Positions 27,530-37,198 of a stretch of 64,000 nt of DNA are shown here, one piece after another. The DNA is taken from the NCBI GenBank assembly GCA_963837585.1, contig CAWINX010000004.1:310001-374000 (forward strand), given 5' to 3'. The DNA comes from CAWINX01 sp963837585. Lineage in GTDB: Bacteria; Actinomycetota; Thermoleophilia; Solirubrobacterales; 70-9. The position numbers were made by a program, and so were the translations under genes. Each line of letters starts with the position of its first letter. Within the stretch, counting starts at the first letter, position 1. Under the pieces are notes generated by a model, which saw nothing but the letters and a program-made list of their open reading frames with translations, did not search any database and was not told where the DNA came from.

Positions 27530-28131
27530 GCCCGTTCCTTTCCGGCGAATGGTGACACCAACCGCTCCACGTACTTGGCCACGACGTCGCACTCGACGTT
27601 CAGCCTGCGTCCGACCTCGGCCTCACCGAGCGTCGTCCGCTCCAGCGTCTCAGGGATCAGGGAAACCTCAGCCCAAGAGTTGCCTAAATCCGCGACCGTG
27701 AGGCTGACCCCGTCGAGGGCGATCGAGCCCTTCTCGACGACGTATCGCATCAGCTCAGGCCCCAGCTCCACACGTAGGCGCCGCGCAAACCCGTCCTCGG
27801 TGACAGCGACGACCTCGCCGACCCCGTCGACATGCCCCTGCAGGATGTGTCCCCCAAACCGGTCCGAAGCCCTCATCGCCAACTCGAGGTTGACCCTGTC
27901 GCCGGCGGCGAGGCCGCCCAGTGAGGTCACTTCCAGCGTCTGGTTCATTGCCTCGGCATCGAAGCCGTCGGCATCCGCGCGGGTCGCGGTCAGGCAGACG
28001 CCGTTGACCGCAATCGAGTCGCCGGTCGCGATCTCGGCGCCCAGGCTCGTGGCGATCCGTAGGCGGGCGCCATCAGCTCCCGTCTCAAGAGCCTCGACCT
28101 CTCCGATGTCCTGAACGAGACCGGTGAACAT
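27526..28131 (-). CDS. ribE: Riboflavin synthase alpha subunit
   Basis: 201 residues with two internally similar lumazine-binding repeats, starting MFTGLVQDIGEVEAL and with GDSIAVNGVCLT and GSIALDGVSLTV in equivalent positions. ATG at 28131 overlaps the ribD stop (TGATG). Confidence 0.96.
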   Translation of the reverse strand: MFTGLVQDIGEVEALETGADGARLRIATSLGAEIATGDSIAVNGVCLTATRADADGFDAEAMNQTLEVTSLGGLAAGDRVNLELAMRASDRFGGHILQGHVDGVGEVVAVTEDGFARRLRVELGPELMRYVVEKGSIALDGVSLTVADLGNSWAEVSLIPETLERTTLGEAEVGRRLNVECDVVAKYVERLVSPFAGKERA

Positions 28132-29174
28132 CACCACTCCTTGAAACGGGCCGTGATCAGAGTGTCATCCGAGCCGTCGAGCGCCGGGGTTCGTTTCCCC
28201 CCGCCCAGCAGGATCGGAGCGACGAATGTACGCGCCTCATCGACCTCGCCTGCCTCGTTGAAGGCAGAGGCGAGGGTCGGACCGCCCTCGAGGAAGAGGC
28301 TCGTGATGCCGCGCGCGCCGAGAGCGCCAAGCGCCGAGCGGAGGTCTTCGGCGACGAGGATCTCGGCGCCGACCTCGCGCAAAGCGGAGGCATCGGTCTC
28401 CGGCGTCACGACCACAAGGACCGGCGACTGGTCGAGCGTTTGTAGGAGCTGGGAGTCGAGCGGCAGGCGGGCGTGGCGGTCGAAGACGACGCGGATCGGC
28501 TGGCGGGCGCCGGGGATATCGCGGGCCGTGAGCAGGGGGTCGTCGGCCAGGGCCGTGCCGATGCCTACCGCGATCGCGTCCGACTCGGCTCGCCAGCGGT
28601 GAACGAGCCTTTGGCTCTGCTCGCCGGAGATCCAAGGGGAGTCGCCGGGCGCGGTCGAGGTGCGGCCGTCGAGTGACATCGCCATCTTCAGCGTGACCAG
28701 CGGCAGGCCGGTGCGGGCGTGTTTGCGGAAGGGCTGGTTGAGCAGGCGGGCCGCGGCGGCCTCCTCGCCGGCGGCGAACTCCACCTCGACCCCGCCGTCT
28801 CGGAGCATCCCGGGCCCGCGCCCCGAAGCCTTCTCGGATGGATCGTCGGAAGCAATGACAACGCGCGCGATCCCGGCCTCGAGAATCGCCTCCGTGCAGG
28901 GCGGCTGACGGCCCTGGTGAGCGCACGGCTCCAGCGTCACGTACATGGTCGCCCCGGCCGCCTCCTCACCGCGTCCCCGGCAGTCCTCGAGAGCCGCCCG
29001 CTCAGCATGCAGCCCACCCAGCTCAGCGTGCCATCCCTCGCCGATCACGTCACCGTCCCGAACAAGCACCGCCCCAACCAGGGGATTCGGACTCACACGC
29101 CCCCGACCGCCCTCGGCCAGCTCCAGCGCTCGCCGCAGATACTTCTGGTCCGTGTCTGTCAGCTGTCCGTTCAT
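28131..29174 (-). CDS. ribD: Bifunctional riboflavin deaminase/reductase RibD
   Basis: 347 residues. The deaminase half has the zinc site HAER and PCAHQGRQPPCTEAI; the reductase half has TLKMAMSLDGRTS, DAIAVGIGTALADDPLLTAR and FLEGGPTLASAF. First gene of the rib operon. ATG at 29174. Just upstream is an operator-like palindrome and no room for an FMN riboswitch. Confidence 0.95.
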   Translation of the reverse strand: MNGQLTDTDQKYLRRALELAEGGRGRVSPNPLVGAVLVRDGDVIGEGWHAELGGLHAERAALEDCRGRGEEAAGATMYVTLEPCAHQGRQPPCTEAILEAGIARVVIASDDPSEKASGRGPGMLRDGGVEVEFAAGEEAAAARLLNQPFRKHARTGLPLVTLKMAMSLDGRTSTAPGDSPWISGEQSQRLVHRWRAESDAIAVGIGTALADDPLLTARDIPGARQPIRVVFDRHARLPLDSQLLQTLDQSPVLVVVTPETDASALREVGAEILVAEDLRSALGALGARGITSLFLEGGPTLASAFNEAGEVDEARTFVAPILLGGGKRTPALDGSDDTLITARFKEW

Positions 29175-29179
29175 CGACT

Positions 29180-29199
29180 GATTGACTAGTCAGTCAATC
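29180..29199. promoter_or_regulatory. Operator-like palindrome upstream of ribD
   Basis: GATTGACTAGTCAGTCAATC has 7 bp outer arms (GATTGAC / GTCAATC) and a palindromic TGACTAGTCA core. It resembles TetR-family operators built on TGACTNNTCA half sites. It starts 5 bp upstream of the ribD ATG, a place where a bound repressor would block transcription or early elongation. No regulator gene is adjacent. Confidence 0.55.
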
Positions 29200-29226
29200 A
29201 ATCCTACTCCCCGAACTGCGCTGCAA

Positions 29227-29568
29227 TTATCCGCTCCCGCCCTTCCGGGTAATCATCCCGTTTGTGGGCGCGTGCGTGGGAGCGTGGATCGTCCGCCGCT
29301 CGATCCGCGCCTTCGAGGCCGGCTCATAGCGACCGTAGAGGACCTCGGGATCGAGGTCCACTTGGCCGGGCCACTCAACCGTACGAGTCTCGGGGTTAAC
29401 GCGAATCTGCTCGAAGACCTCTCGGTGCTCACGAATAGGAGCGAAGACGGCACCGGTCGCGATCAGTTCACTGAGGTCAATCTCCATTACGGCACCGTCG
29501 GAGAAGGCAACGCGAATCCAATGGCCCTCCATGGGTTCGACATTGGCGACGTTGACGATCTCGGTCAT
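29227..29568 (-). CDS. DUF2442-family protein
   Basis: 113 residues; the core (VANVEPMEGHWIRVAFSDG, EIDLSELI, PETRTVEWPGQVDLDPEVLY) matches DUF2442, with a C-terminal tail of about 25 residues rich in His/Arg. ATG at 29568 overlaps the stop of the DUF4160 gene as ATGA. DUF4160-DUF2442 pairs are widespread and have been suggested to be toxin-antitoxin-like; the biochemical role is not established. Confidence 0.8.
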   Translation of the reverse strand: MTEIVNVANVEPMEGHWIRVAFSDGAVMEIDLSELIATGAVFAPIREHREVFEQIRVNPETRTVEWPGQVDLDPEVLYGRYEPASKARIERRTIHAPTHAPTNGMITRKGGSG

Positions 29569-29825
29569 CGCAAAGGCTCGATTCTCAGTGGCTGCTCGTT
29601 GGCAACGACGCGTTCCCAGTTGGCTTCAAGCTCGCCACGGTGCTGCCTCGTCCATTCTCGCACGAGCCGCGACGCCCGTTTGGAAAGCGATCCTGCCAAA
29701 AGCTCCCCGGTTGCGATCTCAACCTTGGCGTCCTCTCCGCCATAGCGGGCGTGGAAGTGCGGCGGGGGGTGATCGCCGAAATACATCTCGATCACGATCC
29801 CGTAGAAGCTGCTTATCTGCGGCAC
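29565..29825 (-). CDS. DUF4160-family protein
   Basis: 86 residues from GTG at 29825. The family signature is clear: PQISSFYGIVIEMYFGDHPPPHFHARYGG. A GAGG purine run lies upstream of the GTG; no ATG is available in frame. It is co-translated with the DUF2442 gene. The pair sits between the rib operon and the glycosyltransferase gene, unrelated to either. Confidence 0.8.
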   Translation of the reverse strand: MPQISSFYGIVIEMYFGDHPPPHFHARYGGEDAKVEIATGELLAGSLSKRASRLVREWTRQHRGELEANWERVVANEQPLRIEPLR

Positions 29826-29949
29826 TTGGACCTCACCCTCGGAGTACCAAGGGATTGGGCGGGGTTGTTTCTCCCCCCAGGCCGGCAAGCGTTTTACCTG
29901 CCCATGGCAGGACCCGCGCCGCGCACAGGGATACCCTGACCGGCGCCCA

Positions 29950-30939
29950 ATGAAGCTGATCATCCAGATCCCCTGCCTCAACGAGGAGGCAACCCTGCCG
30001 GCGACGATCGCCGACCTGCCGCGCCGCATCGACGGCGTCGACGAGATCGAGCTGCTGGTGATCGACGATGGCTCGACCGACCGCACCGTCGAGGTCGCCC
30101 GCGAGAACGGCGTCGACCACGTCGTCCGGTTGACCAACAACAAGGGCCTCGCCGCCGGCTTCCAGGCGGGGCTCGACGCCTGCTTGAAGCTGGGCGCCGA
30201 CGCGATCGTCAACACCGACGCCGACAACCAGTACCGCGGCGCCGACATCCCGAAACTGGTGGCGCCGATCCTCGCCGGCGAGGCCGACATGGTGGTCGGC
30301 GATCGCCAGGTCGCCCAGATCGAGCACTTCTCGGGACCGAAGAAGGCGCTGCAGCGACTCGGCAGTTGGGTGGTGCGGCGGCTCTCCGGCACGGCGATCT
30401 CCGACACAACCTCCGGCTTCCGCGCCTACAACCGCGAGGCGGCGATCGGCCTGCTCGTCGTCGACAACTTCACCTACACGCTGGAGAGCCTGATCCAGGC
30501 CGGCAAGATGCTGGTCGCCGTCGATCAGGTCGAAATCGAGACCAACCCCCAGACCCGCGAGTCGCGGCTCTTCACCTCGACCGGCTCCTACGTACGCCGC
30601 AACGCCCTGGCGATCCTGCGGATCTATGCGCGGTATGAGCCGCTGCGGGTCTTCGCCACCGCCGGCCTGGTTGTGATGGCCCTGGCGCTGGCCGCCTGGA
30701 TGCCCTTCCTGATCGACTGGATCTTCAACGGCGACAGCACCGGGCACGTGCAGTCGCTGATCCTCGGCGCCGTCCTCTTCATCGCCGCGATACAGCTCTT
30801 CGCCCTCGGCGTGATCGGCGACCTGCTCGCCGGGCAGCGAGTGATGACCCAGCGGGTCTTCGAGCGGGTGCGCCGGGTCGAACTGAAGCTCGGGGTCGAG
30901 CCCTCTCACTACGAGCGCGGCGAGCCCGACCGACGATGA
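29950..30939 (+). CDS. Family 2 glycosyltransferase, polyprenyl-phosphate sugar transferase type
   Basis: 329 residues. The GT-A domain (about 1-220) has the nucleotide-sugar and metal motifs IPCLNEEATLPATI, VIDDGSTDRT and NTDADNQY; two C-terminal TM helices (about 235-258 and 272-295) follow. This is the dolichol/undecaprenyl-phosphate mannose or glucose synthase layout. Its stop overlaps the ATG of the flippase-like gene, so the two likely act in one envelope glycan pathway. The sugar is not predictable. Confidence 0.88.
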   Translation: MKLIIQIPCLNEEATLPATIADLPRRIDGVDEIELLVIDDGSTDRTVEVARENGVDHVVRLTNNKGLAAGFQAGLDACLKLGADAIVNTDADNQYRGADIPKLVAPILAGEADMVVGDRQVAQIEHFSGPKKALQRLGSWVVRRLSGTAISDTTSGFRAYNREAAIGLLVVDNFTYTLESLIQAGKMLVAVDQVEIETNPQTRESRLFTSTGSYVRRNALAILRIYARYEPLRVFATAGLVVMALALAAWMPFLIDWIFNGDSTGHVQSLILGAVLFIAAIQLFALGVIGDLLAGQRVMTQRVFERVRRVELKLGVEPSHYERGEPDRR

Positions 30940-32307
30940 AAGAGCAGGAGACCAGTTCCGCGGTCGCCGACTACGGCAAGACCGCCGGCTTCCTCGCGGT
31001 CGGCGTCGGCCTCACCGGGGTGATCACCTACGCCTACTTCTTCATCGCCTCCCACGTCCTCTCCAAGCCCGACTACGGGCAGATCACGGTGCTCTGGTCG
31101 GCCGTCTTCATCACCGTCTCGACGCTCTACAGGCCGATCGACCAGCTGCTTTCGCGCCACATCTCAGAGCGTCTGGTCAAAGGCGAGCCGATCGGCGAGC
31201 CGATGCGGGTCGCGGCGAAAATCCAGCTCGGCCTGGCGACGCTGTTCGTCGTCGTCACGCTCGCCCTGCGCAGCCCGATCGAGAACGACCTCCTGGGGGG
31301 AAACTCGACCCTCTACTGGGTCTACTTCTCCGCGGTCCTCTTCTACGCGGCGAGCTACTTCGCCCGCGGCTATCTGGCCGGACATCGCCAGTTCGGCCTT
31401 TTCACTGCACTGATCCTCTCCGAGTCGGTCTTCCGCACGATCTTCGCCGTGCTGGTCGCGGTCAGCGTCCTCAGCGGGCAGTCGGCGGTCGCAATCGGCA
31501 TCGTCGCCGCGCCGGCCCTCTCACTGATGGTGGTGCCGCTCGCCTTCGCGCGGCGCGCCCAGAGCGCTCCGCCACCCACCCCGGCCGACGAGGAGGCGGC
31601 CGAGTTCTCGCTCGCCCACGGCGGTGGGTTCGCCGCGGCGGTGCTGCTGATCATGTTCAGCGAGCAGGTCTTCCTCAACGCCGGGCCGCTGATCGTCCGC
31701 GGCCTCGAGGGCGCCGCGGCCGCCGGCTTCATCTTCAACGTGCTGATGATCGCCCGGGCTCCGCTACAGCTCTTCCAGGCCGTCTCGACCAGCATCCTCC
31801 CCCACCTGACCAGCCTCCACACCAGCACCGAGGAGGGCAGCGAGGAGGAATTCCACCGCTCGATCCGGATGGTCCTGCTGGCGATCGCAGCCTTCACGGC
31901 GGTCGTCGCCGTCGCGATGGCGATCGCCGGCCCGCAGCTGATGCAGCTCGCCTTCAGCAAGAAGTTCACCTACGACACCGTCGGGTTGCTGCTGGTCACC
32001 GCGGGCATGGGCCTCTACCTGGCGGCGGTGACGATCAACCAGGCCTGCCTCGCCCAGGGCCAGGTGCGCCGCGCCTCGGCCCGCTGGATCGCCTGCGCCG
32101 TCTTCTTCATCGCCTGGAACTTCATCCCGCTGGTCTCCGACGAGTACCGCCGGGTCGAGATCGGCTTCGCTCTCACCGCCGGGCTGCTGTCTGGGGCTGC
32201 TCTACCTGATCTTCCGCCGCCCCCACGAGCGCGCCGAGGACGTGCCGGCGATCGGCTCAGCCGAGGAGCTGGAGACCCGGCTGGCAGCGGTCGACGAAGG
32301 GGCTTAG
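30936..32307 (+). CDS. Polysaccharide flippase / Wzx-like membrane protein (single-base frameshift near C-terminus)
   Basis: About 456 residues with roughly 12 hydrophobic helices, starting with AVADYGKTAGFLAVGVGLTG; the layout fits the MOP superfamily (Wzx/lipid flippase). Near 32187-32191 an extra T breaks the frame: with CTGCTG-CTGGGG the end reads LGLLYLIFRRPHERAEDVP and stops with TAG at 32305-32307. It overlaps the convergent channel gene by 4 bp. It is paired with the GT2 gene upstream. Confidence 0.82.
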
Positions 32308-33309
32308 GCCACGGCGGGAGCCATCAGGGACTCAAGGCGCTCCAGGGCACCCGTCTCCCCCATCGCGATCAGTACGTCACCGGTGTTGAGCACCGTCTCT
32401 GCCGGGGGCTGCGGCTGCACCGTCCCGTCGGGGCTGCGCAGGGCGACGATGACCGCGGAGCCTCGGATCTGCTCCAGGGTCTGCCCGGCGGCCTCGCATC
32501 CGGCCGTCACCTCGATCTCCTCCATCCGGTACTCGGGCGCGACATCGACGACTCCGGTCACCTGCGGGTGCAGGGTGTAGCGGACCATCTCCGAGCCGCT
32601 CGCCTTGTAGGGGGAGACGATGCGGTCGGCGCCGGCACGGCGCAGCTTGCTCTCGGAATCCTCGACGCTGGCGCGGGCGACGATCGTGATGTCGGTGCGC
32701 AACTCCCGCGCGGTCAGCGTGGTGAAGATGTTCTCGGCGTCGGAGTCGACGCAGGCCATCACCCCGGCGGCGCGCATGATCCCGGCGGCGCGCAGCACGT
32801 CGTCGTCGGAGGGCGAGCCCTCGATGAACGGGGCGCCGATCGCCTCGGCGTGCTCGCGGGTCTCGGCCGGGTTGTTGTCGATGACGACGAATCGGCACTG
32901 CGCCGCCCGCAGGTCTCGGGCAACCTGCCGGCCCACTCGGCCGAAGCCGCAGATCAGGATGTGGTCGCTGAGCGCTTCGATTTTCTTCGCTGCCCTTCTT
33001 TCCTCGAGCAGGCCGCTGAGGTGACCTGAGACGAAGAACTCGGTGACGGTGACCAGTCCGTAGAAGAGCGTACCCACGCCGAAGACGATCAGCGCGACCT
33101 TGACGATCTGGCCGCCGGTCTCCTTCGGCTCCGGAATCGAGCCGACCGTGGCGACCGTGTCCAGCGACCAGACCAAGCCGTAGCCGACCGACGCGCCCTC
33201 GGTGACCATGTAGCCGATCGTGCCGACGGCGAGCAGCGCGCAGATCGCCAACCCCAGCATCGCGAGACGGCCGAGGAACGGACGGAGCTGGCGGTCGTCA
33301 GCCAGCACC
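32304..33309 (-). CDS. Two-TM ion channel with TrkA-type RCK domains and atypical filter
   Basis: About 334 residues from GTG at 33309 (overlapping the end of rpe by 12 bp). TM1 about 15-37, pore/filter segment SLDTVATVGSIPEP, TM2 about 70-95, then an RCK (TrkA_N) domain with the Rossmann motif HILICGFGRVGRQVARDL and a TrkA_C domain (about 255-330). The filter reads TVGS rather than TVGYGD, so potassium selectivity is uncertain. In raw sequence its frame runs on from rpe because of two single-base insertions there. Confidence 0.82.
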
Positions 33310-33974
33310 GGCCGCGGCGGCGATCTCGGCGTAAGCGGCGGCCGGGTCGGCGGCGCCGAAGACTGGCTGAACCGGCGACGAACAGGGAGGCGCCCGCGGC
33401 GGCGATCGGGCCGGCGGTGGCGGCGTCGATGCCGCCGTCTACCTCGATCTTGGCTTCGCCGACCAGGGAGCGCAGGCGCTCGACCTTGTCGGGAGAACCG
33501 GGAATGAAGGACTGTCCTCCCCAGCCGGGGTTGACGGTCATGCAGAGGACGATGTCGGCGTAGCCGCGCAGCTCGGCGACCGCCTCGACCGGGGTGCCGG
33601 GGTTGATCGCGATGCCCGCCAGGCAGCCCAGCTCGCGAATCGCGGCGAGAGTGCGGTTGGCGTGCGGAGTCGCCTCCTGATGGAAGGTGATCGAGTCGGC
33701 GCCCGCCTTGGCGAACTCGGCGATCTGGCGCTCCGGCAGTCTCGATCATCAGGTGGACGTCGAGGGCGCCGCCGGCATCGTGGACCTGGTCGGCAATTCC
33801 GCTGAGAACGAGCGGCCCGATCGTGATCGGCGGGACGAAGTGGCCGTCCATCACGTCGAAGTGGATCACCCGGGCGCCGGCGTCCATCACCTCGGCCACC
33901 TGGCTGCCCAGGCGCGCGAAGTCGGCGGAGAGGATCGACGGCGCGACCCGCGGCTCGTTCAGCAACTCCTTCAC
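33298..33974 (-). CDS. rpe: Ribulose-phosphate 3-epimerase (two single-base frame breaks)
   Basis: Rpe interconverts ribulose 5-phosphate and xylulose 5-phosphate. Blocks: PSILSADFARLG, VIHFDVMDGHFVPPITIGP, LDVHLMIE, MTVNPGWGGQSFIP and IEVDGGIDAATA. Removing one base near 33741 joins MIET to PERQIAEFAKAGADS; removing one near 33365 joins AGSA to VFGAADPAAAYAEI, with stop at 33298. The corrected length is about 224 residues. GTG start at 33974. Confidence 0.9.
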
Positions 33975-34005
33975 CTTGGGGAACCTAGCCGACGCGGCGG
34001 AACTC

Positions 34006-34245
34006 TTATATGGCTCGCAACATCGAGCTGCCGCAGGAGCGGCACTGCATGTCCTCGGTGTGGCTCATCCGCGCGATCGTCTGGTGCTCGCCGCAGTTGG
34101 GGCACTGCGAGACCAGCTCGAAGCGAGAGAGGCAGTAGACGCAGCGCAGGCGGCCGGGCAACTGGGTCGGCCGCAGCCACGGCTCGCCGCAGCTGGGGCA
34201 CGAGGCCCGCTTCAGCGTCGTCTCTCCCTTGCCGGCTTCGCTCAT
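34006..34245 (-). CDS. Small zinc-ribbon protein
   Basis: 79 residues with four CxxC knuckles (CPSC, CVYC, CPNC, CRSC), enough for two zinc ribbons. No other domain. ATG at 34245. It lies between rsmB and rpe. The function is unknown; it may be an RNA- or protein-binding accessory factor. Confidence 0.7.
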   Translation of the reverse strand: MSEAGKGETTLKRASCPSCGEPWLRPTQLPGRLRCVYCLSRFELVSQCPNCGEHQTIARMSHTEDMQCRSCGSSMLRAI

Positions 34246-34262
34246 CGCACCATCTTTGCGGC

Positions 34263-35634
34263 TCAGGCCTCGCCGCGTCGCATCCGGCAGATGAAGAATC
34301 CGGTTGTGCGATCGCGGTCCGGACGCAGCTGCAGGCAGCGGGAGTCGGCGGCGGAGGCAAGCTCGGGCGCACGGGCGCCGAGGTCCTCGACGATCAGCGG
34401 CGGCGCCTCGCCCGTCCCGGCCGCTTCCAGGAGGGCGGCGATCCGATCCTCGTTCTCGCGGCGCGAGATCGTGCAGGTCGCATAGACCAGGACGACCCCC
34501 CGGGCGCAACGTCCCCGCGGCGCGCAGCAAGGCGGCATGCTGGACCTCCGCCAGGCGCTCAATCGACTTCGGCGACTTGCGCCAGCGCGCGTCGGGCCGG
34601 GAGGCGAGTGCGCCGAGATCCGAACAGGGCGCGTCGAGCAGAACCCGATCGAAGCCGGGGGCCATCTCCATCTTCGTCGCGTCGGCCTCGATAACGGTGA
34701 CCGAACGCAGGTCGAGGCGGCGTGCCTGCCCGACGACCTCGGCGGCCCGCCCGGGCTCCAGCTCGACCGAGATCAACTCGCCGCGATCGCCCATCCGCGC
34801 CGCGATCGCGCCCGTCTTGATCCCGGGGCCCGCGCAGACGTCGAGGACGTGCTCTCCCTCCTGCGGGTCGAGCACCTCGACCACGGCGGTGGAGCCGATG
34901 CTCTGCGGCGTCAACCTGCCGCCTGCGACCAGCGCCGGCACGGAGTCGCCGGTGGGTCCCTCCACGACGATCGCCTCCGGAGCGGCAAGCGGCCACTCCC
35001 CGGCGGGGAGCCGCGCGTCGACATTCGCTTCGAGCAGCTCGGCGAGCACCGCATCGCGATCGCCGCTCGCCCTGAACGCGACCGGGGTTGGCTCGTTACA
35101 GGCCGCCAGCAGCGAGCGAGCGGACTCGGCGCCGAGCTCCTCCCACCACATGCGCGCCAGCCAGGCCGGGACCGAGTGAGCGACGGCGGCGGCGTCGGGG
35201 GTTGCGTCGTCTCCAAGCAGCGAGCCGACCAGCTCGGACCGCTCCCGCGCGGCGCGGCGCAGCACGGCGTTGACGAGGCCGGAGGCATGGGCGGCGCCGG
35301 CCGCCTTGACCAGCTCGACCGCCTGGTCGACCGCGGCGTGGTCGGGGGTCGCGTCGGCGAAGAGCAGCTCGTAGAGGCCGAGGCGCAGAGCCGCCAGGAC
35401 GGGTGGATCGAGCAGCCGCGTCGAGCGCCCCGCGAGCCGTTCGATCGCCGCGTCGGCGGTGCCGCGACGCTGGACCGCCCCATAGGCGAGCCGCTGAGCC
35501 TGGGACCGATCCCGCCCGGCGAGGCCGTCGCGGTCGGCGGCGGCGCGAAAGGCGACCTCGGTGAAGGCGCCGTCCTCGAAGGTGGCGCGGATCACCTCGA
35601 AGGCGAGCGCCCTTGCCGTCGAGATGGAGCTCAC
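34263..35634 (-). CDS. rsmB: 16S rRNA (cytosine967-C5)-methyltransferase RsmB (single-base frameshift)
   Basis: About 456 residues: N-terminal NusB-like RNA-binding domain (about 1-135), then the methyltransferase with motif I VLDVCAGPGIKTGAIA, motif IV LDAPCSDLGAL and motif VI YATCTIS, holding both catalytic cysteines. Near 34500-34505 a run of six G has one too many; with five the frame reads TLRPGVVLVYATCT. GTG at 35634 overlaps the corrected fmt stop as GTGA. Confidence 0.9.
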
Positions 35635-36537
35635 AGCTTCGGCAGTGAGTGGCCGCGCAGGTAGGCGTCGGCCGGCATCGGCTTGCCCTCCCTGCGGCTG
35701 GACCACCTCGAGCCGCAGCGCGCGGCGGCTGCACCCCAGCAGCAGGGCGCCCCACTCGGCGCGGATCTCACCGGGCTTGACGCCGACGTCAACGTCCCGA
35801 GCCCGCCGCACTCCGAGCCGCTCGCCGCCTGCGACCTCGAGGTAGGCGCCGACGTGGGGCGTCAGGGCCCTCACGGTCCGCGCCAACTCCCCAGCCGGGC
35901 GCGAGGGGTCGAGGCGTCGCTCCCCCGGTTGGATCTTCTCGGCGTAGGTGGCCTCGGCCTCGTCCTGTTCCTCGAAGGAGAGATCGGCGTCGGCAAGCCG
36001 ATCGAAGGCCTCGGCGAGCATCTCCCCGCCGAGTGCGGCGAGCGTCTCGGAGAGGCCGTCGAAATCCTCGTCGGGACCGAGCTTCACCTCTTCCTGCAAC
36101 GCCACCGGGCCGGAGTCGAGGCCCTCGGTGACCTTCATGATGCTGACCCCGGTGCGCTCGTCGCCGGCCATGATCGCCCGCTCGATCGGCGCCGCGCCGC
36201 GCCAGCGGGGCAGCAGCGATGGGTGGACGTTGAGCATCTCCAGCTCAGAGAGAAGCGGCTCGCGGATCAGCTGCCCGAAGGCGCAGACCGCGGCCGCGTC
36301 TGGGCGCGCCTCGCGGATGCGGGCGAGGACATCCTCGTCGTTGACGCTCTCGACCTGGAGCAGCTCGATCTCGAGCGCCCGCGCCTCGTCCGCCACCGGG
36401 GGCGCCTGGGTTCGGCGGCCGCGTCCCTTCGGCCGGTCGGGCGGCGTGACGACCAGTTGCGGCCGGTGCGGGGAGTCCGCCAGCCGTCGCAGGACGGTCG
36501 CGGCGAACGCCGACGTTCCGAGATAGACGGTCCTCAC
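35631..36537 (-). CDS. fmt: Methionyl-tRNA formyltransferase (single-base frameshift at C-terminus)
   Basis: Fmt formylates initiator Met-tRNA. About 301 residues: start VRTVYLGTSAFAATVLRRL, catalytic block LNVHPSLLPRWRGAAPIERA, and the C-terminal tRNA-binding domain. An extra G near 35681-35685 shifts the last 20 codons; corrected, it ends GGKPMPADAYLRGHSLPKL with TGA at 35631-35633. GTG at 36537 overlaps the def stop. The def-fmt-rsmB order is common. Confidence 0.92.
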
Positions 36538-37166
36538 GCGTCGGTGCGAGGCTCGCGGTGCTCGTCGCTCGGCTCGTCCTCGTCCTCGGACGGCGGGCTG
36601 TAGCTGCCGCCCTCCCGCAGCGCCCGCAGCGCACCCTTGCGCTGCTCGCGGGGAGCCCGATCGAGGATCAGGATCCCGTCGAGGTGATCGAGCTCGTGCT
36701 GGAGCACCCGCGCCTCGAGCCCCGAGGCCTCGATCTCAATCTCCTCCCCGGCCGTGTCGCGACCGCTGAAGCGGGCGTGCAGCGGGCGCTCCACGTCCAT
36801 CGAGACCCGCGGCAGGCTGAGGCAGCCCTCCTCGGCGACGACCGCCTCCTCGGAGAGCCACTCGATCTGCGGATTGATCAGCGCGGTCGGCTCGGAGTCC
36901 GAACCCGCCTGGAAGACCAGAACCCGGCGCAGCATCCCGAGCTGGGTGGCGGCAAGGCCGACTCCCATCGCATCGCGCATGATCGCGATCATCCGCTCGA
37001 CCTCGGCCCGCAGCTCCGGGCCAAACTCGGTGACCGGCGAGGCCTTGCTCTTCAGCACCGGTTCGCCGAACTTGACCACGAGGGCGAGCGCCGCCTCGCG
37101 GCGCTCGAGCAGCTCGGCCTCGAGCCGGTGCTCGCCGGTGTCGGTCGTCTCAGCGGGATCGCTCAT
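36534..37166 (-). CDS. def: Peptide deformylase
   Basis: 210 residues with the three PDF motifs GVGLAATQLG, EEGCLSLP and HELDHLDG (metal ligands Cys and two His). The C-terminal 35 residues are acidic and extend beyond the catalytic domain. It works with Fmt encoded directly downstream. ATG at 37166. Confidence 0.96.
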   Translation of the reverse strand: MSDPAETTDTGEHRLEAELLERREAALALVVKFGEPVLKSKASPVTEFGPELRAEVERMIAIMRDAMGVGLAATQLGMLRRVLVFQAGSDSEPTALINPQIEWLSEEAVVAEEGCLSLPRVSMDVERPLHARFSGRDTAGEEIEIEASGLEARVLQHELDHLDGILILDRAPREQRKGALRALREGGSYSPPSEDEDEPSDEHREPRTDA

Positions 37167-37198
37167 CGCCCACCGAGTCTAAGGATTGAGCCGAACGG

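Noticed and set aside
29175..29226. FMN riboswitch ahead of ribD
   Set aside because: Only 52 bp separate ribD from the DUF2442 gene and no RFN-type conserved segments are present.
32304..33974. Apparent epimerase-channel fusion
   Set aside because: Two insertions within rpe carry its first frame into the channel frame; the true rpe stop is at 33298.
34006..36537. Apparent fusion of Fmt, RsmB and a zinc ribbon
   Set aside because: Two single-base insertions (end of fmt, middle of rsmB) create the joined frame; corrected, three separate genes with normal ends appear.
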